Assembly: GCA_009782695.1 (NCBI GenBank) | Contig: WRIO01000035.1 | Span: 1 to 8,351 of the forward strand | DNA length: 8,351 nucleotides | Reading direction: 5' to 3' | Source of the DNA: Candidatus Cloacimonadota bacterium | GTDB taxonomy: Bacteria; Cloacimonadota; Cloacimonadia; Cloacimonadales; WRIO01 | Shown: piece after piece, positions 1 through 5,306 of the stretch | Position numbering within the stretch: the stretch's first letter is position 1 | Layout: the number at the start of each line of letters is the position of its first letter | The notes under the pieces: generated by a model | What the model was told of the DNA's origin: nothing | Database searches by the model: none | The model's input: the letters and a program-made list of their open reading frames with translations, nothing else | Translations under genes and position numbers: made by a program

Positions 1-57
1 ATATGCAATATCTTTTCGAAGCGAACATCATTCCGCTCATCCGTGCGGGCACACCAC
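1..57 (-). repeat. Partial repeat with GTGC stem at the left edge
   Basis: On the minus strand GGT-GTGC-CC-GCAC-GGAT (55-39) has the same GGT...GGAT flanks as the GTCC-TTC-GGAC hairpins but a different stem and loop. GCGAACATCATTCCG (21-35) matches part of the chimeric block at 3592-3610 read in reverse, with one difference. The block may continue beyond the window. Confidence 0.6.
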
Positions 58-180
58 TTTTTCTCCGTCCCAGCGGGAAGGGGTGGCAATATAAAAATGA
101 CAAGGTTCAAAAGACAAATTACAAGTCATTGGTATCTTGTCTTTTGTAATTTCCAACGAAGTTGGATGACGGGGCAGGGG
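58..180 (-). repeat. Diverged inverted copy of the long two-hairpin repeat
   Basis: Read on the minus strand this matches 3664-3785 and 5164-5285 in order: CCCCGTCA, TCCAAC-TTC-GTTGGA (166-152), the AT-rich TTGT/ACAA core, and the CCACCCCT box. The second stem is TCCC-GC-TGGGA instead of CTCC/GGAG, and the element ends GGAGAAAAA. It is older or from a different sublineage than the other two. Confidence 0.8.
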
Positions 181-281
181 GACTTTTCTGTAGCATACCA
201 CTCAATTCCCATCCAACGCCACATTAAAAGGTTTTCACTGCAGATTATGAAAATAAACATTTTGGTGGGTATCCCCTTTCC

Positions 282-523
282 GTCATTCAGAGCGAAGCGA
301 AGAATCCAGAATGTATATAGTGCGAAGCACACCTTTATAGCCTCGTAGAGGCGATATGTTGGTAGAATGAATCGTGTATCTCACATCAGCTCCGTTAGGA
401 GCGAAATGTTAGTAAAAAACAACCAAATGTTGTTATCAACTTACCTTATGTCACTCCTACGGAGCTATTATGGTGTCCTACGGACTGATGTGTAAACTGG
501 ATTCTTCGCTCCGCTCTGAATGA
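282..523. repeat. Repeat island bounded by inverted GTCATTC repeats
   Basis: 282-308 (GTCATTCAGAGCGAAGCGAA...) and 497-523 (its inverted match) bound a dense set of hairpins: GTGC-GAA-GCAC (320-330), CCTC-GTA-GAGG (341-351), GCTCC-GTTA-GGAGC (389-402), AACAAC/GTTGTT (418-434), CTCC-TAC-GGAG (454-464) and GTCC-TAC-GGAC (475-485). The GTA-loop hairpins are followed by CGATATGTTGGTAGAA- or GAAATGTTAGTA-type tails, and by the inverted tail at 440-452. I see no gene here. Confidence 0.8.
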
Positions 524-559
524 GGGCGAGAGGTTGTAGATGGTTGGTCAATTTCTCTC

Positions 560-611
560 TTTTCCCCGCTCCTGCGGAGAGGGGTGTCAAGCTTGCTTGA
601 CGGGGTGTGGG
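560..611 (-). repeat. Two-hairpin repeat with GTCAAGC stem
   Basis: This minus-orientation element has the usual boxes (GGGGAAAA end at 560-567, CCACCCC-like box, CACCCCGTC box). The second stem is CTCC-GCA-GGAG. Its first cassette is GTCAAGC-TT-GCTTGAC (586-601), a stem not seen elsewhere in the window. Confidence 0.85.
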
Positions 612-786
612 TATATATCCTTCCTAAGAACACCACTTTCTTATCAAGCTATTTGCACAGGTCACTTGACATCACTTTCCCGCCCTCCCCCTCGTATTTT
701 TGATTTTATGGTTTACATAATATACCTTATGTGGAAATAACGAACCTGTATTTCCTTATAAAATAATGTGATAAGCATAGCCAAAC
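612..786. other. Short intergenic stretch with no gene
   Basis: Apart from the dif-like 28-mer I see no gene or clear repeat here. A TTGACA hexamer (667-672) has no suitable -10 hexamer about 17 bp downstream, so I do not call a promoter. Confidence 0.5.
710..737 (+). other. Possible dif-like Xer recombination site
   Basis: This 28-mer has 11-6-11 architecture: left arm GGTTTACATAA, centre TATACC, right arm TTATGTGGAAA. ACATAA and TTATGT form the inverted inner arms. Compared with the E. coli dif site, the left arm matches at 8 of 11 and the right arm at 8 of 11 positions. A XerD-like gene is nearby. Caution: TACCTTATGT also occurs in a repeat at 443-452, so it may be chance or a repeat relic. 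Confidence 0.4.
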
Positions 787-833
787 AGCAAGGAACATGG
801 GAGTATCTCGGAGGTATCCCCATGCTCCCTGCT
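787..833. repeat. 23-bp-arm inverted repeat downstream of the 174-aa gene
   Basis: Arms 787-809 and 811-833 match as reverse complements at 18 of 23 positions around a single base. Read as minus-strand RNA, three of the five differences become G-U pairs, leaving two A-C mismatches; as plus-strand RNA only two do. This favours a structure in the transcript of the upstream gene. There is no U tract after it, so a standard intrinsic terminator is not supported. It is unrelated to the other repeats by eye. Confidence 0.7.
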
Positions 834-863
834 GAGTGGTTGCATGTTACTTTTAAAAACATT

Positions 864-1388
864 TTATTCTGGTATGATTTGGGCAAAAAAAATATTTGTC
901 AGTTCAAAGTCTATCAAAAATCCCCTAGCTATCCAATCGTTCAATGTGTTTCCAAAAAACTCGCTAATCTCTTCGAGAGATACGAAATAATCTTTTTGTT
1001 GACCTAGTACTTTAAAGAAGAATGTTCTCCCACTTGCCTTGCATTTGTCATCGCAACTATTTTGAAATGCAATATCAGCATACTCTGCGAAGTTCTGTTT
1101 CACATCTTCTGGCAAAGATTTCCACAATTCATTTAGGTGGGACATATATGCACCCCAAATTTTGTTCTTTTCCGTCACAACCCTTTTTCCGCGTCTCCTG
1201 CCATAATACGCCTCTCCCCCGTTGTGTGATACACATTCGATATCGTAATGTGGCACTTTGCCTGACGCTGATTTTATTATGGGATTTGACCCCCAAAAGC
1301 AGATATTATCCGTCTGACTTTCGCAAAATTCACGCACCTTCGGGCACATAGCAACAAATTTGCAATAGACATCCTCTTTTTTACACAT
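864..1388 (-). CDS. Cys-rich hypothetical protein, 174 aa
   Basis: I do not recognise this protein. It has eight cysteines (2, 9, 15, 22, 30, 52, 112, 116), five of them in the first 30 residues, spaced C-x6-C-x5-C-x6-C-x7-C, which is not a standard zinc finger pattern. A basic patch G-R-R-R-G-K-R is at 63-69. Residues 76-110 (I-W-G-A-Y-M-x-H-L-N-E-L-W-K-S-L-P-E-D-V-K-x-x-F-A-E-Y-A) have the spacing of small helical domains such as HMG-box-like proteins, and the following S-G-R-T-F-F-F-K recalls prophage structural proteins with a 'W..L....r..W..ya....sG...F' layout; both are weak resemblances. There is no signal peptide or membrane helix. The strong AAGGAG site and lack of repeats inside the gene argue that it is real. 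A long inverted repeat lies 31 bp past its stop. Confidence 0.75.
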   Translation of the reverse strand: MCKKEDVYCKFVAMCPKVREFCESQTDNICFWGSNPIIKSASGKVPHYDIECVSHNGGEAYYGRRRGKRVVTEKNKIWGAYMSHLNELWKSLPEDVKQNFAEYADIAFQNSCDDKCKASGRTFFFKVLGQQKDYFVSLEEISEFFGNTLNDWIARGFLIDFELTNIFFAQIIPE

Positions 1389-1396
1389 ATTCTTAA

Positions 1397-1402
1397 CTCC
1401 TT
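1397..1402 (-). promoter_or_regulatory. Strong ribosome binding site of the 174-aa orphan gene
   Basis: AAGGAG on the minus strand, 8 nt before the ATG at 1388. This is the best Shine-Dalgarno site in the window and is the main support for this gene and its start. AT-rich DNA with TATAAT-like words (1405-1430) lies just upstream, a possible promoter that I cannot assign precisely. Confidence 0.8.
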
Positions 1403-1464
1403 ACATATATCATTATATAATATATAGTGTTACAAATCGTGAAGATTAGTTACAGGCAGGTTCA

Positions 1465-1504
1465 ATATCGTAGGGAAGGCTTGGGTAATCCTTCCCTACG
1501 ATAT
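1465..1504. repeat. Perfect 15-bp-stem hairpin (GGAAGG/CCTTCC family)
   Basis: Arms 1465-1479 and 1490-1504 are perfect complements around the loop CTTGGGTAAT. The inner part matches the GGAAGG/CCTTCC hairpins at 2595-2616 and 2721-2742. A short T run follows only on the plus strand, so it is not a convincing terminator for the minus-strand recombinase gene. It lies between that gene and the next. Confidence 0.85.
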
Positions 1505-1512
1505 ATTTTTAC

Positions 1513-1540
1513 TTTCGGAAGGTTTGGGTAAGCCTTACCA
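1513..1540 (+). repeat. Decayed copy of the GGAAGG/CCTTCC repeat
   Basis: TTTCGGAAGG, then TTTGGGTAAG and CCTTACC, follows the same order as the copies at 2591-2616 and 1465-1504. The 3' arm has lost full pairing. It is 7 bp from the recombinase stop codon. Confidence 0.6.
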
Positions 1541-1547
1541 CAAATAT

Positions 1548-2444
1548 TTATGGTTCAAATTTCTTTTTTGCTCGTGGGTGTCCTTGCAGGTATGCTTCTC
1601 GGACGGCTTCGGGGGTGACATGGGTGTAAACTTCTGTGGTGGCAAGGTCGGAATGACCGAGCATTTCCTTTATAGCATAGAGGTCGCAGCCGTTGTTTAG
1701 CATGTGGGTGGCGAAAGAGTGCCTGATGGTGTGTGGGGAGTATCCTGTTTTTAGGGAAAGTTCCTTGATGTATTTTTTTACGATGTAGTAAACTTGGTAT
1801 CTGGTCAAGGGTTCAAATTTTTTGGATAGAAAGAAAACTTCTGTCTTTTGTTTTGCTCTGATGAGGTTGTATTTTTCTATCCACTTGATAGCTACGGCTG
1901 TTAGGGGGACTATTCTCTTTTTTGACCCCTTGCCAATTATTGTTACTTTTCTGGCGTAAATGTCTATATTTCTGAGCGTTAGTTCTATTAGCTCTGATAC
2001 TCGCAAGCCTGAAGAGTAGAAAAGTTCTATCATGGTTTTGTCCCGGATGCCCTCGAATGTCTCTATGACTGGTGCCTCACATAGCTGGGTGATCTCTGTT
2101 TCGGTAAAAAATTTCGGCAGAGGTCTCTGATACTTTGGGTTCTTCACCTTTTTCATGGGGTTGATTTCCACATACTCATTTAGCTTTAAAAATCTAAAAA
2201 ACATAGACAAGGCTGTGACATTACGGGAGATTGTCCTGTTAGTCTTTTTAGCGTTAAAGAGAGAAATCAGGTAAGCCCGTATCAAATCGGTATTTAGATC
2301 TAGAATATCGACAGTCTGGCTAGCAAATATCTCTCGGCAAAATGTTTGAAACGAGCGTATATCGGATAGGTAAGCGTTTATGGTGTTTTGGGCTGCATTT
2401 TTACTCAAAAGGTAGTTTTCATAAAGTGTAATGTATTCTTGCAT
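1548..2444 (-). CDS. xerD: Tyrosine recombinase, XerC/XerD type
   Basis: This 298-aa protein has the usual Xer length. The N-terminal SAM-like core-binding domain spans about 1-90, with 'YLLSKNAAQNTINAYLSDIRSF' (11-32). The catalytic domain spans about 110-290. All catalytic residues are visible: R148 (G-L-R-V-S-E), K172 (G-K-G-S-K-K-R), H238 and R241 (H-T-I-R-H), H264 (L-G-H-S-D-L) and nucleophile Y273 (E-V-Y-T-H-V). It should cut and rejoin DNA at paired sites through a 3'-phosphotyrosine link. The G-H-S-D-L-A-T-T-E-V-Y-T-H-V block is closer to XerD than XerC. It may be the chromosome dimer resolvase or an element-borne recombinase; a dif-like 28-mer lies about 0.8 kb away (710-737). Only a weak purine site (AAGTGAG) precedes the ATG. 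It follows batC after 431 bp of repeats and need not belong to the bat operon. Confidence 0.92.
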   Translation of the reverse strand: MQEYITLYENYLLSKNAAQNTINAYLSDIRSFQTFCREIFASQTVDILDLNTDLIRAYLISLFNAKKTNRTISRNVTALSMFFRFLKLNEYVEINPMKKVKNPKYQRPLPKFFTETEITQLCEAPVIETFEGIRDKTMIELFYSSGLRVSELIELTLRNIDIYARKVTIIGKGSKKRIVPLTAVAIKWIEKYNLIRAKQKTEVFFLSKKFEPLTRYQVYYIVKKYIKELSLKTGYSPHTIRHSFATHMLNNGCDLYAIKEMLGHSDLATTEVYTHVTPEAVREAYLQGHPRAKKKFEP

Positions 2445-2519
2445 AGTCTCACTTCAGGTCTGCTTCTCTGAAAAAACGGGGAAAAAGAGAGTACACTTCG
2501 GATGGGTATAAATCCCCTG

Positions 2520-2771
2520 CCCCGTCAGGCTAGCGCCTGCCACCCCTTCCCAGTGGGATGGGGAAAAGAAAGGTGTCCTTCGGACGGATGTTTCGGAAGG
2601 CTTAGGTAATCCTTCCCTACGAATAATGTATTCATTTGTCAACCACCCCGTCAGGCTAGCGCCTGCCACCCCTTCCCTGTGGGATGGGGAAAAGAAAGGT
2701 GTCCTTCGGACGGATCTTTCGGAAGGCTTAGGTAATCCTTCCCTACGAATAATGTATTCATTTGTCAACCA
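2520..2771 (+). repeat. 126-bp tandem duplication of a composite repeat
   Basis: Copy 1 (2520-2645) and copy 2 (2646-2771) differ at two of 126 positions (A/T in the TCCC-nGT-GGGA loop; G/C after GGAT). Each copy contains the CAGGC-TAGC-GCCTG hairpin, the TCCC/GGGA hairpin, GGT-GTCC-TTC-GGAC-GGAT, the GGAAGG/CCTTCC hairpin and a tail ending in GTCAACCA. The near identity points to recent duplication. The length is a multiple of three, which keeps frames open through it. Confidence 0.95.
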
Positions 2772-2871
2772 CCCCGTCCGCTGGCGCGTCCACCCCTCCC
2801 AATTGGAGGGGAATTTATCCACACCCCGTCTGCTTCGCAGCCACCCCTCTCCGAGTGAGCGGGGAAAATTA
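2767..2871 (+). repeat. Composite dimer of two-hairpin elements
   Basis: The first element (2767-2816) has the CGCTGGCG cassette and a CCCCTCC/GGAGGGG stem (2793-2799 with 2805-2811). The second (2820-2869) has a CTGC-TTC-GCAG cassette (2830-2840) and a CTCTCCGAGTGAG second stem before GGGGAAAA. The same first element is followed by a second one at 5114-5287 and, inverted, at 7320-7215, with different cassettes in the second position. Confidence 0.85.
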
Positions 2872-2875
2872 ACTT

Positions 2876-3535
2876 TTACCAATACTTTCCTCGTGGTCCT
2901 GGGCGACCTTGCTGCTGCTGTTCATCCTTTTCTTGTTCTTGTTTTTGCTCGAGTGCTTGCAGCATCCTTTCAGCCTCTTTTTTATCTGGGTCTTCTTTAT
3001 CTGGTGGTGGCGGCTGATTTTCGTCACCTTCTTCATTGTTTTGTTGCTGGTCTTGTTGTTGTTCTTGCTCTTGTTGGTCGGGCGGCTGGGTGATCATCCT
3101 GGCATATTCATAATTTTTGCGGGAATCTATATTATTTGGGTTTTCGATGAGAGACCTTTGGTAAAGCTCGATAGCGTTTTGTAGGTCTTCCCCAGATTCG
3201 TTTTGAAAAGCTTTTTGCAAGGCGATATTCCCCATATTATGATATATTTTGTCTCTATCTTTAAAGCTTCTATCGTTCAGTGCTATCTGAAATTCTTTCA
3301 TAGCCTCGTCATATTCTTCGATTTTATATAGGGCAGTTCCCCGATTGTAATGAAAATCGCCCAGATTGGGATTTTCGATAGCGTTTTCTCTGTAAAGCTG
3401 CTCTGCTTCTGTAAAGTTTTCTTTTTCCCACTGCTTCGTGGCAGCCCGATTTTTAAAGAATTTCCGATAATTTAATTCTGCATTTAAGTGATAGCAGATA
3501 AAAACCATCAGACATATAAATACTATTTTTTTCAT
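2876..3535 (-). CDS. batC: BatC, exported TPR protein with Gln-rich tail
   Basis: This 219-aa protein begins with a signal peptide (MKK followed by a hydrophobic run, likely cleaved after L-N-A at 19); no lipobox is seen. Tandem TPR units occupy about 29-148 (for example 'YNRGTALYKIEEYDEAMKEFQIAL' in 63-86 and 'IYHNMGNIALQKA' at 97-109). A low-complexity acidic and Gln/Pro-rich stretch (151-210) follows, interrupted by a conserved-looking 'EAERMLQALEQKQ' helix (187-199). The end, R-G-K-Y-W, recalls the aromatic C-terminus usual in BatC proteins. It should act outside the inner membrane as a scaffold for BatA/BatB partners, an inference from the family. The ATG has only a weak AAAGAG site and lies 356 bp from batB, so it may be less tightly coupled. 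The TAA lies just before a repeat. Confidence 0.88.
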   Translation of the reverse strand: MKKIVFICLMVFICYHLNAELNYRKFFKNRAATKQWEKENFTEAEQLYRENAIENPNLGDFHYNRGTALYKIEEYDEAMKEFQIALNDRSFKDRDKIYHNMGNIALQKAFQNESGEDLQNAIELYQRSLIENPNNIDSRKNYEYARMITQPPDQQEQEQQQDQQQNNEEGDENQPPPPDKEDPDKKEAERMLQALEQKQEQEKDEQQQQGRPGPRGKYW

Positions 3536-3568
3536 GTTTTATCTCTTTATTTTAAAATGTATTTTTTT

Positions 3569-3660
3569 TAACCACCCCGTCCGAAACATTCGGAACGATG
3601 TTCGCTCGTAAACTCGCTAGGCATTGTTCCCTACGGGTATGGTGTCCTTCGGACGGATAA
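3569..3660 (+). repeat. Chimeric repeat block between batB and batC
   Basis: The block begins with the AACCACCCCGTC box (3570-3581). It then switches to a GGAACGATG/CATTGTTCC stem (3592-3600 with 3622-3630, one G-U pair) followed by CTACGG, which corresponds to the GGAAGG/CCTTCC repeats elsewhere but with a different stem. It ends in GGT-GTCC-TTC-GGAC-GGAT (3641-3658). Confidence 0.75.
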
Positions 3661-3663
3661 GAA

Positions 3664-3785
3664 TCCCACACCCCGTCATCCAACTTCGTTGGAAATTACA
3701 AATGACAAAATACCAATGACTCGTAATTTGTCCTTTGTAACTTGTCATTATTAACTGCCACCCCTCTCCACAGGAGCGGGGAAAA
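3664..3785 (+). repeat. Long two-hairpin repeat, copy 1 (TCCAAC stem)
   Basis: This copy is nearly identical to 5164-5285, with one mismatch in 122 bp and an offset of exactly 1500 bp. The TCCAAC-TTC-GTTGGA hairpin is at 3679-3693, and the second stem is CTCC-ACA-GGAG before GGGGAAAA. It sits between batB and batC. Confidence 0.9.
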
Positions 3786-3837
3786 TTAAGACTCGTCCGA
3801 AATCCATCAACAGCACGAAGCCCTATCCAATATCAAT

Positions 3838-3909
3838 GAGCGAAGCTCCTCAACGACAAACGAAGTTTGTCCTCAACGACGCGAAGCGTCCTCAACTGTC
3901 CGAAGGACA
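3838..3909 (+). repeat. Row of four GAA-triloop hairpins with four different stems
   Basis: Four perfect hairpins follow one another: GAGC-GAA-GCTC (3838-3848), GACAAAC-GAA-GTTTGTC (3855-3871), GACGC-GAA-GCGTC (3878-3890) and TGTCC-GAA-GGACA (3897-3909). The first three are each followed by CTCAAC. Only the stems differ, and both arms change together. The last hairpin overlaps the 3' end of batB and contributes its stop codon. Confidence 0.9.
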
Positions 3910-4914
3910 CCTCTCCCCCACCTTATTATTCCGAAAGATCACCACACTATCAGCTAGTAGCAAAATCAAGGCTAAGTATAAGAAATAGTGATACTGTTCT
4001 TTATAACGAAAATATTGTCTGGTCGCAGATTTGGTCTGTTCATTATTTTTTATCAGCTTTAATATGTCAAAAATCTCGGCATAAGATGGCGATATCATAT
4101 AGAAGTTTCCCCCGGTGGTTTCGGCTATTTTGTGCAAGCCTAACACATCGACTCTGGTGATGATGACATTGCCTTGGTCATTTTTCGCATATTCGTCTTG
4201 ACCCTTGTCATTCTTTATCATTATCGGTGACCCTTCTGGCGTGCCTATGCCCAAAGCGTATATCACAACTCCTTGTCTGGCAAGTTGTTTGGCTATTTCT
4301 GTGCCTTCTTCTTCCAGGTCTTCTCCGTCACTTAGTAATATGATAGTTTTGGCTGATGACTCTTGATTAAAGGCTTCGCCTGCTCTTTTGAGCCCCACTC
4401 CGATATCTGTGCCGTAATCGGTAACAGTGTCAGTGGTTAGGTTTGACACTATCAGCTTTAAGGCTGCATAGTCTGTGGTCAAGGGGCAGATAGTGACAGC
4501 AGAACCTGCGAAGGCAACTATTGCCACGCGGTCACCTTTCAATTCGTCCAAAAAGAGGTTAATATGCCTTTTTGCCCTCTCCAAACGGGTTGGATTTATA
4601 TCTTGGGCGTCCATACTTTTTGACACATCTATCAAAAAAACTAAATCTTGCCCAAAGATTTCCACTATGCGAATATCTCTATCCCATTGCGGCCGAGCGA
4701 TAGCTATCACCAAAAAGGCAAAAGATATGGTGAGGATAAATGTCTTTAAGTTAAAGTAAAAGCTGGAAAAACTTTTATTGTGAAAGTCTAATAAAGTTTC
4801 GTCACAGAACTTTAAAAGCTGTCTCCTTCTCTGCTTTTTATAAAAATAAATAAAAAGCACAAAAACAGGAATTAAAGCCAATAAATACAAGGCAAAAGGG
4901 TTTCCCCAACTCAT
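3892..4914 (-). CDS. batB: BatB, membrane-anchored von Willebrand factor A domain protein
   Basis: This 340-aa protein is paralogous to BatA with the same plan: N-terminal membrane segments (about 7-25 and 57-73), a vWA domain (about 88-285) and a C-terminal membrane helix (about 308-326). The MIDAS residues are present: D96-V-S-K-S100, T169 in the D-Y-G-T-D loop, and D196 in L-L-S-D-G-E-D. Lys replaces the Gly usual at the fourth MIDAS position, which is common in this family. The loop at 225-255 (K-N-D-K-G-Q-D-E-Y) is typical of BatB. In family terms it should pair with BatA at the inner membrane. A strong AGGAG site precedes the ATG. The last nine residues (V-G-E-R-C-P-S-D-S) and the stop are encoded in repeat sequence, including the GTCC-TTC-GGAC hairpin, so the native C-terminus was probably replaced by a few residues. 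The membrane helix is intact. Confidence 0.93.
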   Translation of the reverse strand: MSWGNPFALYLLALIPVFVLFIYFYKKQRRRQLLKFCDETLLDFHNKSFSSFYFNLKTFILTISFAFLVIAIARPQWDRDIRIVEIFGQDLVFLIDVSKSMDAQDINPTRLERAKRHINLFLDELKGDRVAIVAFAGSAVTICPLTTDYAALKLIVSNLTTDTVTDYGTDIGVGLKRAGEAFNQESSAKTIILLSDGEDLEEEGTEIAKQLARQGVVIYALGIGTPEGSPIMIKNDKGQDEYAKNDQGNVIITRVDVLGLHKIAETTGGNFYMISPSYAEIFDILKLIKNNEQTKSATRQYFRYKEQYHYFLYLALILLLADSVVIFRNNKVGERCPSDS

Positions 4915-4920
4915 TTTTTT

Positions 4921-4925
4921 CTCCT
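4921..4925 (-). promoter_or_regulatory. Ribosome binding site of batB
   Basis: AGGAG on the minus strand lies 6 nt before the BatB ATG at 4914. It fixes the start and shows that batB keeps its own initiation signal despite the long repeat-filled gap upstream. Confidence 0.75.
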
Positions 4926-4951
4926 ATAAATAATATTCACCCGCCCTTAAC

Positions 4952-5009
4952 TGTCATTCTGAGCGTAGCGAAGAATCCAGAATAATATAGCAGTCCGAAG
5001 GACACCAAT
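4952..5009 (+). repeat. GTCATTCTGAG repeat followed by GAA-loop hairpin
   Basis: GTCATTCTGAGCGTAGCGAA and the following GAATCCAG (4953-4982) match a repeat also present at 282-308 and, inverted, at 497-523. A GTCC-GAA-GGAC hairpin with flanking ACC follows at 4993-5006. This block sits directly upstream of batB. Confidence 0.8.
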
Positions 5010-5010
5010 A

Positions 5011-5163
5011 AATTCCCATCCAATTTGGAGGGGTGGCAACTTGTTGACAGGGTGGTTAAACCCAATACACATTCGCCCGAAGGACACCAATATTTCTCAT
5101 TTTAATTTACCTAAACCACCCTGTCCGCTGGCGCGTCCACCCCTCCAAAATTGGATGGGAATT
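5011..5163. repeat. Inverted pair of short two-hairpin elements in the batA-batB gap
   Basis: 5011-5058 is a minus-orientation element with a CAAC-TT-GTTG cassette (5037-5046) and a CCAATTTGG-type second stem. 5114-5163 is a plus-orientation element with the CGCTGGCG cassette and a CCAAAATTGG second stem. They face each other across 5059-5113, which includes a decayed GCCC-GAA-GGAC motif (5075-5085). Together they could fold as one large cruciform. Confidence 0.8.
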
Positions 5164-5285
5164 TCCCACACCCCGTCATCCAACTTCGTTGGAAATTACA
5201 AATGACAAAATACCAATGACTCGTAATTTGTCCTTTGTAACTTGTCATTATTAACTGCCACCCCTCTCCGCAGGAGCGGGGAAAA
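5164..5285 (+). repeat. Long two-hairpin repeat, copy 2 (TCCAAC stem)
   Basis: This 122-bp unit matches 3664-3785 with one difference (G at 5270, A at 3770). It starts with a CACACCCCGTC box and a TCCAAC-TTC-GTTGGA hairpin (5179-5193). An AT-rich core rich in TTGT/ACAA words follows. It ends with a CCACCCCT box, a CTCC-GCA-GGAG stem and GGGGAAAA. It lies directly downstream of batA in the transcript sense, in the opposite orientation to the gene. Confidence 0.9.
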
Positions 5286-5306
5286 ATACAGATAATGTAT
5301 TCATTC

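Noticed and set aside
43..348. 101-codon plus-strand frame at the left end
   Set aside because: It runs through several repeat families in both orientations and has no plausible ribosome binding site or domain.
667..700. TTGACA promoter
   Set aside because: No -10 hexamer at proper spacing and no gene downstream on the plus strand.
1465..1510. Intrinsic terminator for the recombinase gene
   Set aside because: The T run follows the hairpin only on the plus strand, while the gene is on the minus strand.
2520..2871. CRISPR-like array
   Set aside because: The regular spacing comes from one 126-bp tandem duplication and modular hairpins. There are no short constant repeats with unique spacers and no cas genes.
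2454..2882. A 142-codon minus-strand frame between batC and the recombinase
   Set aside because: It is translated repeat sequence. Its internal 42-residue repeats come from the 126-bp DNA duplication, and no gene-like start or domain is visible.
2909..3184. Leu/Phe-rich plus-strand frame resembling a membrane protein
   Set aside because: It is the complement of the Gln/Glu-rich coding of BatC; CAG-type codons read backwards give Leu.
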